From Epiperipatus broadwayi (lineage: Eukaryota > Onychophora > Udeonychophora > Euonychophora > Peripatidae), in assembly GCA_028023455.1 (NCBI GenBank), contig JAQFVV010006222.1:794001-858000 (forward strand): a stretch of DNA of 64,000 nucleotides, read 5' to 3'. Positions within the stretch are counted from its first letter, which is position 1. Each line of letters starts with the position of its first letter. The notes beneath the pieces are model-generated. The model was given only the letters and a program-made list of their open reading frames with translations. It did no database searches and was not told the DNA's origin. Both the position numbers and the translations under genes were made by a program. Shown here in pieces: positions 26,419 through 38,171 of this stretch.

Positions 26419-26914
26419 TAACAAGTCTATTGAAACTAAACAGAGAGACTGCAAAACTCTCAAGCGCTTATGATAACATCCAATCAGATCACAAGCACTG
26501 AGACAGAAAATTTGATAGTCATAAGTACTTGAGAGTTTTGCAGTCTCTCAGTTTAGTTTCAATACCGTCTGCGCTTTATAAAATAAATATTATTTACGTA
26601 TATTGCTGCAAGTTATAACATCGAAAAACTACTGCATAGTAAATCAAAAGATTTCATGCTGTATGCTTGTAAATTGAACTCACTGAGTTGAGAGTGAAGA
26701 TATTTAAGATTCACATTTTCAGATCTAAATACTTAGACTGGCTTGGATATATAGAAAGAAAAGTAAAGAACCAGGGTCTTGTCAAATTCTCTGTGTCAGT
26801 GCTTGTGATCTGATTGGATGTTAATAGTCATAAGCGCTTGAGAGTTTTGCAGTCTCTCAGTTTAGTTTCAATACCATCTGCACATTATAAAATAAATATT
26901 ATTAACAAGTCTAT
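26419..26914. mobile_element. composite foldback element between 12-bp direct repeats
   Basis: The 12-mer TAACAAGTCTAT lies at 26419-26430 and again at 26903-26914, consistent with a target-site duplication around a 472-bp insert. Inside, a block of about 78 bp beginning TGAAACTAAACAGAGAGACT (26431-about 26507) is the inverse of the block at about 26787-26866 (ending GTCTCTCAGTTTAGTTTCA). A third copy of part of this block lies at about 26514-26565, in the same orientation as the right arm. It shares the following ATACCRTCTGCRC..TATAAAATAAATATTATT tail with the right arm. The long target repeat and the one-sided tail fit retroposition with 5' inversion, while the inverted arms fit a foldback DNA element. 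I cannot decide between them. Confidence 0.6.
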
Positions 26915-27349
26915 GTATATATATAAATTCTCTAAGATAAGTTTAAATGATATTCAACATATACCTGTTTTCTCTAAGAATTGTTTTGTTTAACATAGAT
27001 ATTATATGCTTGGATTTCTAAGAAATTAAAAAATCTGGGAAAATATCCTAGTCTGACCCAAATAGTAACCTCTTGCTATTTCAGTCATAAATCACTAATT
27101 CAATCATCTAAGGGGTTATGAAAAACCACAATATATTGTTCCATTACTAATTAAATGTCTTTCTCTTACGATCCACATAAGAATCCACTAATGTATTTCT
27201 TTGCATCTGTATTACATAATAATATAGTACGCTTTCAATTTCTCATACTATATATTCTGCTCTTAAAAATATCCCATAGAAGACTCATGATTCATATTGT
27301 GTCTAAGTGAAAAGAGTCCAATTTTACAATCAATTATCACAATGTTCCT
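26915..27349. other. AT-rich DNA upstream of a decayed LINE
   Basis: Nothing was recognised. Any more 5' part of the neighbouring LINE copy is either absent (5' truncation) or too decayed to see. Confidence 0.5.
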
Positions 27350-30145
27350 TTTTATATCCTTTACTAGCAAAATTTCATAAATCTGGCTTACTACTCCCCA
27401 GACCTTCATTTCATCATTGATCCCCCCCTCCAACCTATTCCTTTATCAGACCACCTGGCACTAGAGATCAATTTATCAACTGACCAGTTTCCACAGCCAT
27501 ATGAGTGCTTAAGTCATCCAGCCAGATCCCACTCAAGACCACTGCTCCAGAAGCAATTTTATCCAAGTGTTATATATATTTCAGGAAAATCAACATCCTC
27601 AGCTTACATCCTGAAAAGGAATGGTTCACATTCATCAATATTTTGAATACAATAATTTCCTTTTAGACAGACAAAAATAAGGGTCCCATTTCCCTCCTAC
27701 ACAAAATGAATCTAATCAGCAACACTTTGAAACAGATACCTACAGTCCCTGTTTCAATAGAGCAATCCTTAATCTTAAGCAACAATATAAAATGAATCAA
27801 TAAGCCATTGCTGACAACATCCTAATAAAAAATCAAGAATCTTCCTAAATCTGCACCATAATTGGTTCAGGGACTACATTAGGTACATTCTGAGCCACAA
27901 GGTAAAATAAATACACCCTCCTTCATCATAATTGACAATAAGCTCTATGCTGGTAATAGCATTATCACACAAATTCTTTTACTTTTTCAAAGTCAAATTA
28001 ACCAAATATCCTCATGAGTCAAATCATCCTAACCTTAAAAAATCCACAACTATAAATCATGGCATAACTAAAAAAGATATTATAATGAAACTATCCTCTA
28101 TGCCCAAAAACACATCTGGGTCTCCATGCTATCCCATGCTTTATCCTTCTTCACCTTGAAAAATTTTCAGTTCCAGTCATACATAGAATGGTTGATCTCA
28201 TATCTACCAAACACCTTGACATTGATGACCTGTACCCAACAGGGATGATGCCTTTTCTCTAGGATACATTACCTTCCACCCTTGAGAATCTTAGGCCCAT
28301 CTCTATGACACTGTTAATGATCAAGGTGGTGGAATCCATAATCAATGATAAGATACAGAATAAGGTCCTTCCATCCATATGCCAGTACCAGTTTGCCAGG
28401 AAAGGTTCTTCAACCAATGATGCAATAGCATTATTCAAGAGGAGTAGATTACACCAGAATCATGAGGAAATCTAAATAAGCAGTCATCCAGCTGGACATT
28501 GCTGGTGCCTTTGACTCCATCCAACACATTGCCTCCTCAACCTTCTTGACAAATATGATATCCCATCTGGAATAATAAATATTATAGCATATTTTCTCAA
28601 CAACAGGGACATTTCCATCTCCCTGAATGGAAGGATCTCACATCTTTTACCCCAACAAATTCCATTCCGCAGGGCTCTCCTCTGAGTGCCTGCTATTTAT
28701 AATCTACATTAACTCTCTATTAATTTGACTTGAAAAAGTCCTCCCTGGGATATTTATACCCATCCTCAACAGATCAATCAACCACATAACATACATGGAT
28801 GACCTGGCTGTTTTTCTCCTAATACAAAGACCAATCCCAAAACTTTCCAAAATCCTACATGCCTTTTCTTCCAAGTCAGGACTTACCTTTAATTTAAATA
28901 AATCCTCAGCATAGAAAATATCCTCTGGGAACACTATCCCCTCTCCTTTCACTGCCATACCCCAAAAATTTCTGGGCTTTCCAATCAACAACTCACCCCT
29001 ACAATGAGGAGAATAATACAGGACTCCCTTCTCCTCTCAATCAAATAAACCATTGATTCATTATCCAAAGTTTATTTGTCACTATATGGAAAACTTCACT
29101 GCTCAACATCCAGGTGTTCCAAAGAATCTCTTATTACATGCCGATTTAACTTCCCAAAAATTCATTAGAAAGATAAATTCACTGTGTGCAAGACTTATGT
29201 GAAAGGGCAAGACCATGGCCATCAGCCAATGAGGTCTTCATAGGCACAAAAACTCAATGGGCTATCACTGCATTCTTTTTTAACCTTTTGTTTCCAGCAT
29301 ACACATAACACGATCCTTAACCTATCTTGCCATTTTCTGGAAGCATCAAGCTTTACATCTGTTTCTCCTACAGACACCTCTCTTCCACCCATGAGGAGCT
29401 GGTTGTCATCCTTATTGTTAAAGATTGCAAAATTTACCCCTCTACCTAATCAGGTTAACTCACAAAAAACTATGTACTGTGATGCTTATTGGGGTGCATA
29501 CCACCCAACTAATGAAGAAATCCCCTAATCCCATCACTGTTAACCTTCCCCAATCATTCAAATCATTAAAAAGTTTAAACAGTGGCATCACAAACTGAAA
29601 TTTTGTATTTTTTTATTAAATTAAACCTGAGTGCTCTGCCAACATGCCATTTTCTGGTCTATTATAGAGAGTTCTCATGCTTGGACCCAGTCTGCCTTCT
29701 ATGTAAATGGGATGATGACACAATAACACATATTCTGAGCCATTGTACATCACTCCAATAGGACAGAGACTTTATTACATCCATATAAAACCAAGAGTGC
29801 CTCTCCTCACTGGACTGATTTCTAGCATATCCAACAGGATCTTTCCAGCTGTAAGAATCATAACTTTTCTGTTGTTTGCCTATTGGCCAATTAGGTGTGT
29901 AATCATTTATGGCCATACCTTGGTTGATCATAAGAAATTACTTTTTGCAAAACTTCAGGCCACCAGAAACAGAGATGAAAAATTAGCTCCAACAATGGAC
30001 AATTTAACACTGAAGAGTTGATTTTTTATGCTCAGACCATTGAAATTGGGTTATGCAACATTTATTATAGTATCTGTTAACAACATAACTCTGTTATTGC
30101 AATAATATAATTCTTTGAGCTCACAATAAAATTTCTTGATAAAAA
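27350..30145 (+). pseudogene. decayed LINE copy (ORF2 remnant: EN end, RT, CCHC)
   Basis: This is a plus-strand relic of the same type of non-LTR retrotransposon as the minus-strand element at 52929-59232. Reading across several frameshifts shows the end of the endonuclease domain (YYSPDLHF...PLSDHLALEI, 27380-27475; compare FYTPDLHF...FSDHMALIL in the better copy). It also shows RT motif A VIQLDIAGAFDSIQ (28483-28523), motif B PQGSPLSA (28669-28690), the catalytic box YMDD (28792-28803) and a C-terminal C-x2-C-x8-H-x4-C motif (29693-29746). The 3' end lies near 30120-30145, where AATAAA is followed by a short A run. The 5' part, including ORF1 and most of the endonuclease, is missing, as is typical of 5'-truncated LINE insertions. 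Frames of 75-95 codons on either strand within it are by-products and not genes. Confidence 0.85.
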
Positions 30146-33100
30146 AAATTATATATTTACCTTTTATACATTTTATTGGATTAGGATTGCAAGAGAAAAG
30201 TGATTTTCAAAGGAAAGTGAAAATTAGTTACATATTGAGAAAATTATTTGGTATATATTTGATTAATTGCACTTTGTAGATCACAAACCTAGACCATAAA
30301 TAAAAAGAAAACAACATATCTAGTAACTACTGTAGTACTTAAATATTATTTAATTGTCCAAAAATTTTCAATACAATACATGAGAATCTTTTAATATTTG
30401 TAAGCAATTGATAAAATAGATTTATTTTTCTTTTCACAGATAAAAATCATTAGTGTATCAGAGAAATTGATGAATGTATTATCCTTAAATGCTGTAAACA
30501 AATGGAAACTTTTCATTTTTATAATCAAATCTGCTGAGATATGATTTTTCTCTAATAAAAACATTTAAAGCTTTCTATAATAAATGGCAGAATAATTTTA
30601 TCTCTTTAAATTGTAACTATATAATTTTTTTTTTAATCCTTATAAATTAAAGAGATTTTTTCCCTCAATCTTTCCAGTGTTACCCAGACATAATATTTGT
30701 TTGTTTATTTATTTAAAATATTATATAGCAATATGATTAAATGTAAATAAAAAGTATTTTTAGCAAAAAAATATTAAAAGGAATTGTGTCTGTGTTTGAA
30801 AAAAAAAAATATTTAATAAATATATTTTACAAATCTTACATATGAATGTAAGATTTTGATGTCAACCAAATAGCAAAATAGAGACTTCAAACTACACAGC
30901 AAAGTAGAGAAAGATGATATTGAGAGTAATAAAAAAAAAAAAGCAAAGGAATGTATGAAAAAATAAACAGATAGCATTGATAGCATTGAATGAAAAATGA
31001 GGAGAGTGCTAAACTGATTATATTGCTTGTTGTTAGAAAAGTCAAAAATAGATATTTAGCTGAAGTCTTAAATTGGATTCTAAGAACTTATATTTAAAAA
31101 ATACATATATTGGAGAAATTTTGCTTGGAATGATGAAGATTTAACAAATGTCATTCTATATAAGATATTACACATTTTAATTTCTTACGATGCAAATTGT
31201 CACTGATATTTATGAAGTATTTTAAAAATTGAAATAATGAATAATATTGAGTTAATAATGTGTAAAATAATGAAAAATTATAGCAAATAATGACTGATAT
31301 AAATTAGCCTAGGTATTCATCATTTCTTTCTCTGAGAAATTGTCATATTTGCAAAAATATGTATATGACAATGTATTAATATAAATGTCACTATATTTCC
31401 AGTTAAAACAAATTAACATTAATAATCAGCTATTATTATGCAATGCTTCAATACTCAATCTCTTTATGTGATCCCAACAGTGATCAATAGAGATTCTTTG
31501 CATATGTATGTTAAAATCAGTACATCTATTTTTAAATAATTTTAAATGTCTTTAGAATATTGGCTAATATAAATTGCAATCTGAATTTGAAAAATGGTTA
31601 TAAAATTTTGTTGATTATTAATTAATCATGATACTCATTAAAGTCATATGTTAAATTAAATTAAAAAGTTTTCAATTTTTGTTGATTGCTAATCTAGAAG
31701 ACACCTCTAAAGAATAGAAATAAGTTCAAATACGTAAGTAATCCAAAATTAGTAAACCTGCAATTGTGCAAGTAATTACAGCCCAATAATTGTGAATTGT
31801 TGCATTTGATTTTAAGCATCTTTTTTTTTTTCTATCAATACATATATATATTCTTTGATATTATTTTTCTTATTTAAAATGTATTTTGCCAACAAAATTT
31901 TATAGCTGCAGATCATAAATCAAAATTTTAATAAAATATTTTTTTTTCCTTTTTTGCACTGCAGGTGTAGTAATAAAGCTGTGATGAATGCTTCTTACAG
32001 AGAAGTTTGCTTACTTATCTCAAAGGGAATTAATCTGTCAATATATTTTTCAGAAGATCTAAAACCATGTGTTTCTGCTATAATTAATTCCAGTATGAAT
32101 GACTTTTAACGAGAAGTAATGACATAGAGTTATTAAGGATAAGAAAACAGTAGATAAAAAACAACCATGATATTATAAATTAAACTAGTCAATAAATATA
32201 TAAGGCAGATTATTTAAACTAAAAACAAAGATCTATCAGACACAACATAATAAATCACCTCTCTATACTAACTAACCTTTCAACTTAAAAAGCAGTAAGT
32301 TTTGTTGTCAAAATGGCTCAACTAGGTAATAGACAAGGCTCACAATAATTTAATGATTTTAATATCATTTATCTATATTTACAGTAGAAATGAGAGTTTA
32401 AAACTGAAATAATGCTTGAGGGAAAAAATAGAAGAGAATAGTTTCTGCTTTTGAGATTCCTTATATATGTATGGAATTTAATATAATCATATATTTTAAA
32501 ATGTAAAAATAAAAGCCTACAAATTTTGAGAATCTATTCTTACTTTATTATGTTGAGTGTCTACAAAACATTAAAACCCTACCTTCGATTATTAGTATAC
32601 TTCTTTATTATGAAATATATTTTTCACAGTCATGGCTTACATTTCCTTTTGAATATTTGTCACATTCTCACAACTGGTTTGCGCATATAATTGAAGTAAT
32701 GTCTTTAAATTTGTCAATAAATTTTCGGAATTCCATTATTTTTATCCTGTGCTTCAATCTTGTTCGTATTTTCAACTTTATACTATAATTCATAAATCTT
32801 TTTTCCATAACTATTTTACTTATCATTTCAAAGTCCAGATATTTAAAAAAAAAAAAAAAAACATTTATGTTGTCCCTTACATTCTATGACACAATCTTCC
32901 GGGGGGGGGGGGTCTCCAAAAATATTTTAAATAATGATATTGTTATTCTTGGCATCTACTAAATGACATATCTTGGATTTTATTCCAGATTTCAAACACA
33001 ATTGGTGATATAAATCCATTTTATGCTAGCTTTTTGCTCTCTTTTTCAAAAAAAAAAAAAAATCATTACTGTTGCAAATGACACAGCGCCAGGGGATTTT

Positions 33101-33722
33101 CTAAAAGTAAGATAACATATTTTCTGTCCAAGCCAAAGGCATACGAAAATATGATGAAACAAACTTCATATCTAAAAATTTCCAATTTCTGTTATACTCT
33201 TTTTACAATAACAAAAATTTTAACTCGTGTAAAATATGAATCAATGTGAACAACATTCATGTTGGTGTCTTATTTACAGTCATACCTATTTCGTTATTAT
33301 ATAAAAATGGCATCGAAGCACTCTTTTACGTAAGAAAGAAGAGTGAATTCGGGCTGTATTATTTTACAAAAAAAAAAATGTAGGTTTGGAAAAATGTCAA
33401 GCAAACATTTTTTTATATAAAAAGATGTATGTGTGGTGGTGGTGGAGTATATGTTTTAAACAGAATAAGTAAAATAATAATATAAAGTTATGACTGCTTT
33501 TTGTTTTAACTAAAAGCAATATTTGCTATTGAAAAATTAAGAGCTAAGAAATATAAAAAGATAAGTAAAAAACTTTAAAAAAAAATTATAAAAAAAAAAA
33601 AAGGGCATTATATATACAAATACATTGTTTTTGAAAAATTAAATATTATATGAAGAAATATACTGAAAATTTAAATGTTGACTACTAAACTTTTAAAGTA
33701 TAATATATATATAATTTTTATG
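30146..33722. other. long AT-rich stretch, nothing recognised
   Basis: Apart from homopolymer runs no feature was supported. The runs include A tracts near 32845-32862 and 33048-33061, and a striking tract of about ten G at about 32900. A short GGTGGTGGTGG run occurs near 33435. Confidence 0.6.
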
Positions 33723-34722
33723 TAATGAATTTGCCAATAGCTGTTAGCAAGTTTTTCAGATCCCCAACCCAAACTGGTTTTGCTTCTGGCTTCCTCAGTG
33801 AGGTACTAGGATATTCAAGCATTAGATTTAAAATACCATATCAAGCCCAGCATTTTATTTAAAGGTTAACTATTAACTAGCAAATCTGATATTTTCAGAC
33901 ATCCTTATGTCTTCAAATTCAGCTATCTAGCTTAAATATCCACATGGGCTGAACTAAGTTCAGATACACCATTCATTAATAGCTTTAGCAATATAAAATC
34001 GCCAAAGCCTTAATAGCAAAAAATATAATTGCAAAGAAATCAAGTCATATATCACATGACTTAATTTAACAAGCTTATATTACAATTGTTATCTAATGAG
34101 CTTGTCAATAGCTCTTAATAAGCTTTTCAGAATATCCCCAGCCCGAGACCAGTTTCTGCATCTGGTTTCCTCTGAAATTTCAGATTTTCTCCTTAATAGT
34201 AAACCATTAGATAAAATGCTGGGCTTGACCTGGTATTTTCAACAAATGTTTGAATATCCTAGCACCGCAGTGAGGATGCCAGAGGCAGAAACTGGTCTGG
34301 GGTTGAGGATATCTTGAAAAGCTTATTAAAAGCTATTGGAAAGCTCATTAAATAACATTTGTAATACAAGCTTGTTAAATTAGGCCACATGATATATGAC
34401 TTGGATTTCTTTGCAATTATATTTTTTGCTATTAAGGCTTTGGTGATTTTATATTGCTAAAGCCATTAATATATGGTGTATCTAAACTTAGTTCAGTTCC
34501 ATATAGCTATTTTAGTTAGGTAGCTGAGTTTGAAGACATACAGATGACTGAAATTTTCAGATTTTCTACTTAATAGTTAACTATTAGTGGCTTTGATATG
34601 ATATTTTAAATCTAATGTTTGAATATCCTGGCACCTCACTGAAAAAGGGAGAAGCAGAAAACGGTTGGGGATATTCTAAAAAGCTTGTTAAGAGCTATTG
34701 GCAAGCTCATTAGATAACATTT
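33723..34722. repeat. palindromic foldback of about 1 kb, two nested unit pairs
   Basis: The left half (33723 to about 34225) and right half (about 34262 to 34722) are reverse complements over most of their length. Each half contains two copies of a terminal unit. In right-half orientation this reads GGGGATAT, then AAAAGCTTRTTAAGAGCTATT, then GGCAAGCTCATTAGATAACA. The unit occurs at about 33725 and 34085 (inverted) and at about 34300 and 34670 (direct). Between them lie matched blocks such as GAACTAAGTTCAGATACACC on the left and GGTGTATCTAAACTTAGTTC on the right. There is no transposase. It could be a large foldback DNA element or two head-to-head copies of a MITE. A frame at 34096-34317 simply crosses the inner palindrome. 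Confidence 0.7.
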
Positions 34723-35339
34723 GTAAAACAAGCTTGTTAAATTAGTCATGTGATATATGACTCGGATTTCTTTGTAATATATTTTTTATAATATTTCAAC
34801 TATCGTTGGTTTATTACTAAATGATTTCATATTTACATAATTTTGTTTTAACTATTCATTAACTACATATTCTCAGGGTTTCTATTAATAGATATTCATT
34901 AAGACTTATTGTAATAATTATCTCAGGGCTTTTCTTTAACAAAAAATTACTGCTATCAAGATGTATATGCTGTATCAGGGATTTTTATGTATATATTCTA
35001 CTATTAAGTTATTGGATTCAAATATCAAATATAATAAAATATTTAAGTAATCTTAAACAATTTAGCTGTATGATGTCTTGACCTTAACTTCAAAAGTATC
35101 AAAATAATGATCAAATAATAATACCATATATTTGTCTGAAGGTTTGTAATGATGGTATATTATAAGATGTAATATGTTGGACTATTTCCATCATTTATGA
35201 GTGAATGTTGAATGTATAGAAAATGTTAAACTTTTCAAATACAAACAACTTGTTAGTAATAACACACAAATAGACAATACAGACTAGTAATTACACAATG
35301 TTTCAAGTAGTATTATTATCCACTCTTCTTCAGGTGTTG
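34723..35339. other. AT-rich DNA with the outer tail of the foldback unit
   Basis: The first about 50 bp (AAACAAGCTTGTTAAATTAG and then ATGTGATATATGACT) continue the unit also seen at 34358-34405 and at 40262-40300. The left side of the palindrome lacks this tail. Beyond about 34780 nothing was recognised. Confidence 0.5.
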
Positions 35340-35485
35340 CTGGCCTATATGCACCGTGATACTATTCGCTTAGAAGTTGAACTCTACCAACTGAGCTATT
35401 CTGTCAAAGACTTTAACAGAATAGCCCAGTTGGTAGAGCGTTTGCCTTAAATTCGATATACAAGAATCTAAAGGTGCGAATTCAT
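35340..35485. repeat. head-to-head pair of tRNA-like (SINE-type) sequences
   Basis: The arms CTCTACCAACTGAGCTATTC (from 35382) and GAATAGCCCAGTTGGTAGAG (to 35438) are inverted copies separated by an 11-bp spacer (35405-35415). Each contains a good Pol III A box, TAGCYCAGTTGGTAGAG, as in tRNA D arms. The right unit continues to GGTGCGAATTC (35473-35483), a degenerate B box. The left unit, read on the minus strand, has a possible anticodon arm with CTTCTAA loop and a poor B box. The acceptor stems do not pair convincingly, so these look like decayed tRNAs or tRNA-derived SINE heads. Confidence 0.55.
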
Positions 35486-36120
35486 GGTTGGTCAAAAAAA
35501 TCAATCTTATTCAATTGTGAGGCCGATAATAGTATATTTTGTTTTGTTATAAGTCAGAATAATTTGTTTTAATTATATTTAAAATTTAGTTAATGTAGAT
35601 TATAAATCCAATTCAATATTAAATTTTAATATTCATATTTGATTATAATAAATGCTAATTATTCTTTTTTTGTTTTAATTGTGATCATATACAGTTTTAA
35701 TAATTTAGTTACAGGAAATTTAAAATAAATTAGTATGATTAATTAATTGTGCTTACAAAAATATCCAATTAAAAATCTATTGTTTCTCTTATATACTGTA
35801 TGATTGGATATTATAAATTCAAGATTATCTTAAAGGTTTATTGATATTACATCACTGTTAAGTCTTTTATAAATAGAATGATTAATAATAGTAAATTAAT
35901 ATATGAGGATAGCATGCCTGAGTTAATATTGTTCATCATTTTATTAAGCTAGGATTTAAAATTAATTATTGGATCACATATTCATTTAGATATTATGAAT
36001 ATTGTAAACTTATAGTATATATAAAAGCTGTTACTTCAATCATTCATGAATTATTTTATTTAGATATAAACATCATTAAATTTTAATATAAATTTATATT
36101 ATTATAAGAAATGTTTGATT
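35486..36120. other. AT-rich DNA, nothing recognised
   Basis: Low-complexity AT-rich sequence up to the target-site duplication of the hAT-like MITE. Confidence 0.6.
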
Positions 36121-36535
36121 CATTAGGTCAGGGGTCCCCAACCCTATGCCTGTGGCCATCATGGTGCTTGCAGATCATTTTACGTGTGTCCGCCACTATC
36201 CGAACATGATAAAAAATTATTTATCTGATACAAATAAATTTAATTTTTAACATTTCTTATAAATTATTATATTATATTGTAATCAAATTGTAGGACATAC
36301 TATACTTTTACAGCGTAAAAATACAAATGTTAATTATATGTTAAAATTTTATTTTTGAAATAAATATTTTTTTATACATTAAGTGTATTATTAACAATAT
36401 CAAATTATAAATTTACATTGAAAAAATAAATGGTGCCTACCATCTGGTTGAAAAAAATAAATGGAGCCCACCACCTGACTGATATTACAGAATGTGCTTG
36501 TAAGTGCAAATAGGTTGGGGACCCCTGCATTAGGT
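36121..36535. mobile_element. hAT-superfamily MITE with perfect 8-bp target duplication
   Basis: The element (36129-36527, 399 bp) begins CAGGGGTCCCCAACC and ends with the exact inverse GGTTGGGGACCCCTG. It is flanked on both sides by CATTAGGT (36121-36128 and 36528-36535). An 8-bp duplication together with CAGGGGT-type termini is characteristic of hAT transposons. The interior has no transposase frame. It is AT-rich and contains a two-copy tandem of about 30 bp (AAAAAATAAATGGTGCCTAC and AAAAAATAAATGGAGCCCAC, 36420-36480). The element therefore needs a transposase supplied from elsewhere. Identity of the short repeats suggests a fairly recent insertion. Confidence 0.88.
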
Positions 36536-37899
36536 ATATTAGAATTCATTTTTTGAATGATTTATCATTATTTTCATATGATTATAAGTGAAATATATAT
36601 TAAGCATATATCATTTGTTTTGGGACAATGATATTTGATTTAATTGTTTATTTTAATTTATATTAAGTAATTTTTATATTTAGGGTATCTGAAACGATAA
36701 TTTTGTTTGTTTTCTACTTATTCCAAATGTTATCTGAAGTCATGATGATATAATAAAAATTATCATCACTGTTTTGTGTTAGTATTGTCAACAGTTGGAT
36801 ATGTGATTAGACAAGGGGTTATATTAAGTACCCATGAAATCATTGGTTGTGCTTTAGAGTTTATTTTCTTTGGCTAATCTGGTTGAGTTATGAATTTGGA
36901 TAATTTTATATATACATATAACCATTAAGATGAAAAAATAATATTTTAACTCCTCAAAAAGACCATATTCTGTTAAAATGGATGATAATATTCTGTCATA
37001 AAAAATCACTTGAGAAGAAAAAAAATCAATTATAGCTAATTTAACAGTTTTGGACAATTACAGGGTCAAATTTAAATTTGAATGAATAGATACATTTTTA
37101 GAGAAAATGCTTGACAAATTTTTAGAAAATCAAATTAATTAAATTAAGTGAAAAAGAATTTTTTTTATTAAACAAAACAAAAAAAGAAAATAGATACTTA
37201 GAAAACTGATTTGCTATCATGCAAAAAATAGCAAATTAGATTAGACCTAAGTAGGAAAAAAGATCATGAACATAATAAATTAGCATACAAATTTTAAAAA
37301 AATCAATTTATTTTTTAAAAATGAATGTAAACACAGGATGTTTTTATTATAATCAGACAAAACAATTTCCCTAAAAAAAAAAATTTAGTTGTGGACTAAC
37401 TTTGGTATTTATCTCCTATCTAGTCAATTGAATTAAAAGCTTTGGTGACCAAACACTTTTTGCTTATTAAGCAATTGCTTAAAGATTATCAAATTTATTT
37501 ATTTTTTCTTTATATGTTTAAAAAAGATGGAACATCTTCTAAATAATAAAATATGAATAAGTCTTTACCAAAACTAAGCCGATTATCATAATTTTTAAGT
37601 AGCTTATAATATATATTGATATTGATAAGAAAGTGCAAACCAGAAATATATTTTAACCGTTAAATTAAAGATTATCTTGGGTTTATACACAATCTTTACA
37701 AATAAATAAAAATGATTTTAAAAATAAAAATATTTTACTTAACATATAATATCAATATATATATACACACACAATTAAATATTGCAAAATGTAAAATTAG
37801 ATACCGCCGTTTTATTATATATATTAATGACTTGGCCACAATTATTAAAATTACATTATTCATGACCAATCAATCTTTGGAACCACAATATCTATATTT
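36536..37899. other. AT-rich DNA, nothing recognised
   Basis: Short frames near 36854-37057 and 37712-37936 are low-complexity and unsupported. A (TA)n(CA)n tract lies near 37752-37772. Confidence 0.55.
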
Positions 37900-38171
37900 C
37901 ATAGTAGATATATTAAAACAATTAATTAGTATTTAATAATGTAACTGATGCTAGGCAAAAAGCTGTTGCAACAAATCTTTGAGATATTAAAACAATTACT
38001 GTGACTGCGGAAGTTCTGTTATCTTAAAGACAATTCATAGTAGATACATTAAAATAATTAATTGGTATTTGTTTAGTTTAACAGATCATACTGTATTGCA
38101 ATCAATCTTCCATATCTTTGAGATTTTGAAAGATTTTCTGTGATTACCAAAGTTCTATTATCTTAAAAAAT
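37900..38171. repeat. 136-bp tandem duplication, diverged
   Basis: CATAGTAGATATATTAAAAC at 37900 and CATAGTAGATACATTAAAAT at 38036 start two copies. Both continue with AATTAATTRGTATTT, then ATCTTTGAGAT, then TGTGA-N5-RAAGTTCTRTTA and end in TCTTAAA. The copies have diverged by substitutions and small gaps. No function was seen. Confidence 0.7.

Noticed and set aside
28704-30021. Several 89-95-codon frames on both strands
   Set aside because: They fall inside the decayed plus-strand LINE and do not match its reading frames.
32899-32912. Long G run, possible quadruplex signal
   Set aside because: A single homopolymer of about ten G in AT-rich DNA is more likely a slippage product or sequencing-sensitive tract than a regulatory element.
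34096-34317. 73-codon plus-strand frame
   Set aside because: It crosses the centre of the foldback palindrome and has no independent coding signal.
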